In this document: positions 7,801-10,674 of the stretch, in pieces | How the letters are laid out: each line of letters begins with the position of its first letter | Position numbering within the stretch: the stretch's first letter is position 1 | From: JAGLGH01 sp034723595 | GTDB lineage: Archaea; Nanobdellota; Nanobdellia; Woesearchaeales; JAGLGH01 | Assembly: GCA_034723595.1 (NCBI GenBank) | Contig: JAYEPB010000098.1 | Coordinates: 1 to 10,674 of the forward strand | DNA: 10,674 nt | Reading direction: 5' to 3' | Notes under the pieces: model-generated | What the model saw: the letters and a program-made list of their open reading frames with translations, nothing else | Databases searched by the model: none | Told to the model about the DNA's origin: nothing | Position numbers and translations under genes: made by a program

Positions 7801-10073
7801 TTTGTGCAGGAAATGGCGGTGATGACAGGTGGTGCAGGTTTAATGAGACAATAACAGACTCTCAGTATTTTAGGCAAAATTTCAGGCTGAAATTTGAGGG
7901 GACAGGAACTGGAACAAATGAAAGGGCTGTGATAGATGATGTCCTTGTAATTTCCATTGTTGAAACAAGCATGGCTATCCAGACAAGGACATCAAATGAT
8001 AATGTGGCATGGTCCTCCTGGTCATCAAGTCACAGCAATCCTTCAGGCCTGATAAACTTGAGCGCGAGATATTTGCAGTATAAATCTGTTATGGCAACGC
8101 CAAATAATCAGAGTACACCTCTTCTGGGATTGGTCAATATCAGTTATGGTACTGAATCCAAGCCTATAGTCACCTTAAACTATCCTGCAAACAATAATTC
8201 GGTCAGTTTTGGAAATGTCACATTCAATTGCTCTGCAGCAGACCTTGCAGGTAATCTTGCTAATATAAGCCTTTATTCTGATTACACTGGATCCTGGCAA
8301 CTGATAGAGACAAAAAGTTTGACTGGTTTTGATAATTCAACAATATTCATAAAAGATATTGCTAACGAACTTGGAGAGAATGTTTTTGTTGATTCTGGAT
8401 TCAGGTGGAATTGCCTTGCCAGGAATACTCTTGATTTAACTGACTGGGGTGACAGCGATTACAGATTCAGCAATTGGGATTTTGGAACTTATGTTAATGT
8501 GACAGTTGATAATGGTGAGGTTGGGTTAATGAATTATACTGCTGGAGATTATATCTCTCAGGTATTTGATGCCGGAAGTTTGAAGCGGTGGAAAGATATA
8601 AGTTGGGAAACTGATGTGATTCGCTTTAATCAAAGCGCGCTTCTTGAGGAGGGATTTGAAGATATAGATTGGGATTGGAAATGGGATGATAATGGCGCAA
8701 CTGACTGGAGCTATAGTATAGAAAGAAAAGTAAGTGGCACATATTCTGCAGAAAACCTTGGTACAAATGATGATAATGATCTTATATCTGATAATATAGA
8801 TGCTTCAGGTGCCCAAGGGATAAGAATATTCTTTTGGTATAATAAAGACCGGATTGAGGATGGCGATTTCTATGTCGAGCTTTATAATGGCAGCAGCTAT
8901 AACAGCTGGCATGATCTTGATGCTTATGGGGGTCCTGACTTTTGCGCAGGAAATGGTGGTGATGGCACATGGTGCAGGTTTGAAGAAACTATAATAGGCT
9001 CGCAGTATTTGATAGATAATTTCAGGTTGAAGTTTGAGGGCACTGGAACTAGTGTAGGAGAGAGGGTGACTATAGATGATATTAGAATTGATTATTATTA
9101 TCCTACAAATCTGACTGTCCTTACAAGGACATCGAATGATAATATAATCTGGACTCCCTGGTCAGCAGGGTTGGCAAATCCTTCTGGATTGATTAATGCA
9201 AGTGCAAGATATTTGCAGTATAAGGCAGAGCTTGAAACAAATGAGGGTTCTCTTACACCTCATCTTATATCTGTAAATATTGATTACAGCAAGGTATGGC
9301 CAAATATGGCTAAATTTAGCCTTACAACAAATATGTCTGAAGTTCCTGATATTGGAATTGTTGAGAATCTTACGCTTGGGTTAGGTGGGACTACTGTTGT
9401 ATGGTTTGATACTGTAAATGCAACTGCGCAGGATTATGATTCGCATATTAATATTGGCAGCGGTTTTGTCTCAATCAATGTGTCAGAATTGGATAATAGT
9501 ATCAATTCATCAGCAAGTGTGACATTTGAGAATGTTGATTGCAATAAGTTTAAATTGTATTATGCTGAGGGATTTTATTCATCTCGGTTTGGTTTTGTTT
9601 CAGCTGGGGGTGTTGTAGCTGATGAGACTGATCTTGGAGGGGATTGTGATGATTCTTTGTTATGTATGGGTTTGTCCTGCTCTGGCGGTGTGTTGAATTT
9701 TATTGCGCAGCATTTTGACGGGTTTGGAGTAGGAGTTATCAAGTGGATAAATGCGACATCACCTGTTGGATTTGGAGACTATGTAACAATAGATACAGAG
9801 ATTGCTGAGGGGGATTATACTCTTGATACTGTGCTGGCAGGGATAACTGTGCCAGGATATAATGAGGTGAATTATACTATGCTTCCTGCTTATGTTATTG
9901 ATGATTATACAAATTATACAAACGGTACATATAATTATGTTGTGTATGTGAATAATACAGATGGGGAGATTGTGTCTGAGAATGGATGGTTTGATATGTG
10001 GATCAATATGAGTGTGAGTGTAATGACTATGGATTATCGATATCTGCTTGATGAGATTGTTGACCTTAGTTAA
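1821..10073 (+). CDS. giant membrane-anchored repeat surface protein (probable adhesin or surface fibre)
   Basis: One uninterrupted 2750-residue frame. Residues 1-98 are basic and helical; MQYRQGRISKESYKLRYD (40-57) resembles a SHOCT-like motif. One membrane segment (about 104-132) has no signal-peptidase site, so the N-terminus should lie inside and the rest outside. Outside follow: a beta domain (136-200); an acidic linker with a twofold imperfect repeat (about 214-255); a Cys-containing domain starting near 278 (ENTITDQNES, then LCTVWK) of a type I recall from DPANN surface proteins; a Lys/Glu coiled coil (about 506-556); and a domain ending in a canonical EF-hand-type calcium loop (D645, N647, D649, G650, D653, E656). 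The tandem array spans 677-2489. The C-terminal beta region (2490-2750) has a Cys-rich patch near 2609 and no membrane anchor or sorting signal. N-X-S/T sequons are very dense, about 16 in unit 1. An adhesive or structural role is inferred. Start supported by the RBS and ATGA overlap. Confidence 0.9.
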   Translation: MTLKFSFLIAERKKRKLEKLHENIQRNKADLINAAEGLDMQYRQGRISKESYKLRYDAIIGTRSKKEWIKYYDSYAKECRKKIDEFNIEFKGLSGSRRIYQAYPFIPYILFAMMIMSMVFFLLKPAFIGLVVYEESINVSDEVHVLFNESGTYTWTLSRAGELRSIMMSGRVGADGFAVVSIIHDNASYVILNSSQLESGGFGSITGYATFGGMEDEADEIAVTEPVVVNESARADEVDELAAVEPLVVGESDIPEDVILDIAMKYKSGTSFDPEDDGWESTGGFIDFTVENTITDQNESHLCTVWKINKAYKECYGHGLCCDFVEVERYDADWKNPFMAYYGLEGVALDNNVSAQIWYVDYNLSLDNPYSNVYRSEAMQLPAVFYYRGYLFEDACTDTCLVAGLGFNATNYTLQIDIENAELEIGAIDYIVSVEELIVNETLVQHSAEINKPVKWTKTMASDLAKSGHGVNISVNAENITVFRKKGTKRVAVDGLNAWIRSEGIVKTIRTHNLEKQIENLQKMIEKEARPQEKDKLRDRIDNLAAELNQVASAVETDFILTDIAEIVVPSETDAIEIEYYTPAPEIIETNMSPTSKQVVVTSEEHYTDILTYTSLPSEADSEFVHLYWIVNGTRNEVFDLTKSDTNGDGLVDWIEWITPHLSNQTYVIEVAGDGLYNWSAGMFYNTTTDGENVTLLNDSTDTYYTSGSYISQTFDAGNETRWMDINWGDSVIPYNQVVLFEDGFEDVNWDAKWQDNGVTDWSNSTDLQASGSYSAENIGTNNDTDLISNDINTSIASDIRVFFWYNKDKLEEGDFSIQIYNGSTYNYWHDLDIYDGPDFCAGNGGDGTWCRFNEVITDLQYFRDNFRLKFEGTETDLNELVAIDDVNITYTRETNIAVKTRTSNDNTTWSAWSSNHTNPSGLINASARYLEYKSILTTLNNYDTPYLQWVNITYGIEYKPTVTLNHPVNNNSINLNNVVFNCSAADTEGNLTSISLYSDYKGSWQLIETKELTGFDNSTTFTKNIVTEFGDNIFIDAGFKWNCLAYNGPGLAGWGASNYTFSNWEFGSYANTTVDLESIALLNATANSYYMDGHYVSKVFDAGSQISWDGIRWQENLSYSYILLEDGFEDEDWDAKWDDNGLTDWNLSWDLKMGGNYSAENLGTNEDNDLISDNLDSSASSEVKVFFWYNKDALDAGDIYIQLYNGSSYNNWHDLDVYDGSDLCAGNSGDDRWCRFSETITDSQYFRQNFRLKFEGTGTVPNEGVAIDDVSVISIVETSMAIQTRTSNDNATWAAWSSNLTNPSGLINSSARYLQYKAILATHDNHTTPRLGLVNISYGSGSKSTVTLNQPVNNNSVILDNVTFNCSAISPAAELANISLYSDYPGTWQLIETKSLAGTDNSTTFTKDVISELGEDVFIDSGFRWNCQAYNILGLGDWGDSDSTFSNWNLGSHTNTAVIWESLALLNSAADKYYMDGYYVSQVFDAGSEKRWDNISWITSVFPFNESVIFEDEFEDISWDAKWQANGVTDWSQSLDRKVSGNYSAENLGSNDDNDLISNGINISGAPGVRIFFWYNKDKIEDGDFYIELYNGSSYNSWHDLDIYGGPDLCAGNKGDGTWCRFDETITDPQYLIGDFRLKFEGTRTGVNERVSIDDVRLTYYYPTSLEIQTRTSEDNIIWTPWSLSHANPSGLITTCARYLQYKVILTTLTEYHTPTLDFINLSYVSTSKPTVALNYPVNNNAISLDNVIFNCSAADSAAELVNISLYSDYRGDWQLIETKEMTGTANSTTFTKDVISELGENIFLNAGFRWNCLAYNDMEVGGWGDSDVTFSNWDIGGYGNTTVDEGNVALLNDSANSYYLSGSYTSQVFDAGDETSWDDLTWDGEFLYSSVLLEDGFEDIDWDAKWDDNGLTDWSQSLDMRVGGNYSAENLGSNDDNDMVSDNLDSSGSSEVRVFFWYNKDALDTGDIYVQIYNGTSYNTWHDLDIYDGPDFCAGNGGDDRWCRFNETITDSQYFRQNFRLKFEGTGTGTNERAVIDDVLVISIVETSMAIQTRTSNDNVAWSSWSSSHSNPSGLINLSARYLQYKSVMATPNNQSTPLLGLVNISYGTESKPIVTLNYPANNNSVSFGNVTFNCSAADLAGNLANISLYSDYTGSWQLIETKSLTGFDNSTIFIKDIANELGENVFVDSGFRWNCLARNTLDLTDWGDSDYRFSNWDFGTYVNVTVDNGEVGLMNYTAGDYISQVFDAGSLKRWKDISWETDVIRFNQSALLEEGFEDIDWDWKWDDNGATDWSYSIERKVSGTYSAENLGTNDDNDLISDNIDASGAQGIRIFFWYNKDRIEDGDFYVELYNGSSYNSWHDLDAYGGPDFCAGNGGDGTWCRFEETIIGSQYLIDNFRLKFEGTGTSVGERVTIDDIRIDYYYPTNLTVLTRTSNDNIIWTPWSAGLANPSGLINASARYLQYKAELETNEGSLTPHLISVNIDYSKVWPNMAKFSLTTNMSEVPDIGIVENLTLGLGGTTVVWFDTVNATAQDYDSHINIGSGFVSINVSELDNSINSSASVTFENVDCNKFKLYYAEGFYSSRFGFVSAGGVVADETDLGGDCDDSLLCMGLSCSGGVLNFIAQHFDGFGVGVIKWINATSPVGFGDYVTIDTEIAEGDYTLDTVLAGITVPGYNEVNYTMLPAYVIDDYTNYTNGTYNYVVYVNNTDGEIVSENGWFDMWINMSVSVMTMDYRYLLDEIVDLS
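4038..5189 (+). repeat. array unit 1 (A1-B1-C1-D2), odd type
   Basis: 384 residues. Its A module is of the odd type (DKLEEGDF, GDGTWCRF) and is the most diverged copy: QASGSYSAENIG instead of GNYSAENLG, and NEVITDLQYF instead of NETITDSQYF. This suggests that it predates the later block duplication. Confidence 0.85.
5190..6347 (+). repeat. array unit 2 (A2-B2-C2-D3), even type
   Basis: 386 residues. Even-type markers are LLEDGFED, WDDNGLTDW, DNLDSS, KDALDAGDIY, GDDRWCRF and ISIVETSMAIQTRTS. The extra two residues lie in the linker of D3 just before the next A module. Positions 5636-5689 are identical at all 54 bases to 7946-7999 in unit 4. Confidence 0.85.
6348..7499 (+). repeat. array unit 3 (A3-B3-C3-D4), odd type
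   Basis: 384 residues. Odd-type markers are KDKIEDGDFY, YGGPD, GDGTWCRF and a YYYPT-containing link into B, followed by DNIIWTPWS. Positions 6583-6625 are identical over 43 bases to 8875-8917 in unit 5. A short stretch (DWSQSLD and ENLGSNDDND) instead matches unit 4, its neighbour. Confidence 0.85.
7500..8639 (+). repeat. array unit 4 (A4-B4-C4-D5), even type
   Basis: 380 residues. It carries the same even-type markers as unit 2 (KDALDTGDIY, GDDRWCRF, ISIVETSMAIQTRTS). It is shorter because D5 has lost about six residues before its FDAG mark, reading MNYTAGDYISQVFDAG where D4 has LNDSANSYYLSGSYTSQVFDAG-type spacing. Confidence 0.85.
8640..9287 (+). repeat. array unit 5 (A5-B5 only), odd type, incomplete
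   Basis: 216 residues. It has the same odd-type markers as unit 3 (IEDGDFY, YGGPD, YYYPT, DNIIWTPWS) but no Ig-like C module; the unrelated C-terminal region starts directly after VNIDYS. It begins LLEEGFED and has WDWKW where the others have WDAKW. Confidence 0.85.
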
Positions 10074-10076
10074 AAG

Positions 10077-10097
10077 ATTTCCTTTGGGAAATTTTTT
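10077..10097 (+). terminator. terminator of the regulator-giant protein operon
   Basis: ATTTCC (10077-10082) and GGAAAT (10087-10092) form a perfect 6-bp stem with a TTTG loop, running into six T (10092-10097). It begins four bases after the stop codon. Confidence 0.7.
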
Positions 10098-10152
10098 AAT
10101 GAGTGCCTTTGAGAAATTGTATGTGGTGGGTATGTAATTTACTTTTGTAAAG

Positions 10153-10209
10153 AAAGGATTTGTTTTAAATCTATATCATTTCCTTATATTTCTATATTCT
10201 AAATCCTTT
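10153..10209. repeat. long-range inverted repeat, 9-bp arms
   Basis: AAAGGATTT (10153-10161) and its exact complement AAATCCTTT (10201-10209) flank a 39-base AT-rich spacer. Together with the next two hairpins it makes 10153-10301 unusually rich in inverted repeats. Chance in such AT-rich DNA cannot be excluded. Confidence 0.4.
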
Positions 10210-10239
10210 TGTAATATTTCCTTTTGAAATTCAATATTA

Positions 10240-10277
10240 TAATACTTTTTTGTATTACTATTTCCCAAAAAGTATTA
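10240..10277. repeat. inverted repeat, perfect 11-bp arms
   Basis: TAATACTTTTT (10240-10250) is matched exactly by AAAAAGTATTA (10267-10277), with a 16-base spacer that holds a further GTATTAC. It could form a hairpin in RNA or be a two-sided protein site. Confidence 0.55.
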
Positions 10278-10280
10278 CAT

Positions 10281-10301
10281 AAAATTGCTTTGCAATTTTT
10301 T
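10281..10301. terminator. second hairpin/poly-T, possibly two-way terminator
   Basis: AAAATTGC (10281-10288), loop TTT, and GCAATTTT (10292-10299) form a perfect 8-bp stem ending in a T run (10296-10301). The A-rich left arm gives T on the other strand as well. No gene ends directly before it, so it may back up the operon terminator or insulate the region to its right. Confidence 0.55.
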
Positions 10302-10328
10302 ATACAAATTGGGATGAAATCCATTAAA

Positions 10329-10336
10329 TTTATATA
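10329..10336 (+). promoter_or_regulatory. possible TATA box
   Basis: TTTATATA is a perfect archaeal-style box. About 28 bases after its centre is ATG 10360, which opens only a 12-codon frame (stop at 10396-10398), so a non-coding or leader transcript would be more likely than a protein. Confidence 0.4.
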
Positions 10337-10425
10337 CTTCTTGTCATACATATTGGGGTATGATATATTTTAATAGGTATTTTGGCTTATGGATTTAATA
10401 CAAATTAAGAAGAAATGTGAAACAC

Positions 10426-10435
10426 TTATATATAA
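10426..10435 (+). promoter_or_regulatory. possible TATA box
   Basis: TTATATATAA sits at a fitting distance before ATG 10455, which opens a 10-codon frame (stop 10485-10487). The box overlaps an inverted repeat, TAATTTGT-AAC-ACAAATTA (10433-10451), in which the right arm is motif copy 4. That arrangement would suit repression at the transcription start. Confidence 0.4.
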
Positions 10436-10501
10436 TTTGTAACACAAATTAGGAATGCTCCTCTGGGGTGCCTGTCAAACAAAATAAGGGTGCTTGGGTG
10501 G

Positions 10502-10510
10502 TATTAAATA
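10502..10510 (+). promoter_or_regulatory. possible TATA box of the right-edge gene
   Basis: TATTAAATA lies about 31 bases, centre to start, before GTG 10537, giving a leaderless or nearly leaderless transcript. Motif copy 5 (10521-10528) lies between the box and the start codon. Confidence 0.4.
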
Positions 10511-10536
10511 TGAGGTGTAACACATATTAAGGCAAC

Positions 10537-10674
10537 GTGAAAAAGAAAAACCACCTTAAGTCATACAAATTAGGGGAGAATTATTGTAAAATCCCTCTTC
10601 TGGCTACTGATAAGAGGATTCTTGAGCTTGAATCTCAGCACAAAAATATTATTGGTTCTTTAAGAGAGTTTCAG
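10537..10674 (+). CDS. start of an unidentified gene, runs off the right edge
   Basis: An open frame of 46 codons begins with GTG 10537, just after an in-frame TAA at 10528-10530, and continues to the window end. It reads (M)KKKNHLKSYKLGENYC, then KIPLLATDKRILELESQ, then HKNIIGSLREFQ: a basic start followed by a probable amphipathic helix. Codon choice (AGG, CTT, GAG, ATT) matches the other genes. No other usable start codon lies downstream in the visible part, so GTG is the best guess. A TATA-like box and motif copy 5 precede it and motif copy 6 lies within its first codons. I do not recognise the family, and too little is visible for a function. Confidence 0.55.
   Translation, partial: MKKKNHLKSYKLGENYCKIPLLATDKRILELESQHKNIIGSLREFQ

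Larger units (their letters stand above)
3849..9287 (+). repeat. in-frame tandem array, D-A-B-C modules x4 then D-A-B
   Basis: The array encodes residues 677-2489. Module D (about 63 residues) carries the mark FDAG followed by W-x(2)-[IL]-x-W. Module A (about 155) starts FEDGFED-x-x-WD, contains SAEN-[IL]-G, FFWYNKD, WHDLD, two cysteines ten residues apart (C841 and C851 in unit 1), LKFEGT and IDDV, and looks like a MAM/LamG-type beta sandwich. Module B (about 62) carries TRTS-x-DN, W-x(2)-WS, NPSGLI and ARYL-x-YK. Module C (about 103) is Ig-like, with FNCSA and WNC as the probable disulfide pair plus ISLYSDY and WQLIETK. Measured at the start of A, successive units are 1152, 1158, 1152 and 1140 bp apart, always a multiple of three. 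Confidence 0.92.
10303..10577 (+). repeat. six scattered copies of a YACAWATT-purine motif
   Basis: Eight-base cores start at 10303, 10347, 10399, 10443, 10521 and 10564 and read TACAAATT, TACATATT, TACAAATT, CACAAATT, CACATATT and TACAAATT, each followed by G/A-rich sequence (GGG, GGGG, AAG, AGG, AAGG, AGGGG). Two sub-types stand out: GTCATACAWATT (copies 2 and 6) and GTAACACAWATTARG (copies 4 and 5). Spacings are 44, 52, 44, 78 and 43 bases. All copies are on the same strand, and copy 6 lies inside the predicted gene at the right edge. The repeats are too short and uneven for a CRISPR array. Function unknown. Confidence 0.55.

Noticed and set aside
2441..8970. Other frames of about 60-117 codons on both strands within the giant gene
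   Set aside because: They recur at equivalent places in the repeat units, as expected for shadows of repeated DNA, and show no independent domain pattern or ribosome binding sites.
10303..10577. CRISPR array
   Set aside because: The repeated core is only 8-16 bases, spacings range from 43 to 78, the copies vary, and no cas-like gene is present.
10302..10674. tRNA or C/D-box RNA
   Set aside because: No cloverleaf arms, T-loop consensus or properly spaced C and D boxes could be found by eye.

Overview
The window looks like part of a genome from an AT-rich archaeon, most probably a DPANN-type lineage (Woesearchaeota/Pacearchaeota-like). This rests on TATA-box promoters with a leaderless start, a small winged-helix regulator, extracellular proteins dense in N-X-S/T sequons, a cysteine-rich CDPDC-type motif just outside a membrane segment, and Arg codons that are mostly AGA/AGG. 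The lineage is an inference from style and remembered family resemblance, not from a database search.

Layout, left to right. (1) Positions 1-364, minus strand: the 3' part of a gene for a membrane-anchored surface protein. It has a stop codon just upstream and no usable start codon, so it appears broken at an A7 run. (2) 603-1319, plus strand: a secreted rhodanese-like protein with its own ribosome binding site and a hairpin/poly-T terminator. (3) 1360-1524: a regulatory stretch with a 16-bp palindrome and a clear archaeal TATA box placed for leaderless transcription. (4) 1525-1824: a 99-residue winged-helix DNA-binding protein whose stop codon overlaps (ATGA) the start of (5) 1821-10073, a single 2750-residue gene filling most of the window. 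Its product has a basic, helical cytoplasmic N-terminus, one membrane segment, and about 2600 residues outside the cell. (6) 10074-10536: a terminator, several inverted repeats, and six scattered copies of a short motif (YACAWATTRRG-like), three of them at a constant distance after TATA-like boxes. (7) 10537 to the right edge: the probable beginning of another gene with a GTG start.

The giant protein is the main item. Its outer half is a tandem array of a ~384-residue unit made of four modules (D linker, A MAM/LamG-like, B, C Ig-like). There are four full units plus a fifth lacking C. The array has a higher-order pattern: units 2 and 4 share one sub-type of the A module, and units 1, 3 and 5 another. 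Long identical DNA stretches occur at exactly one dimer period (2310 and 2292 bp), which points to duplication of a two-unit block and later patchy exchange between neighbours.

The likely working arrangement is an inference: the small regulator and the giant surface protein are made from one transcript, the palindrome upstream is a candidate operator, and the giant protein acts as a cell-surface fibre or adhesin. I see no CRISPR array, tRNA, rRNA, transposase or known defence system in this window.
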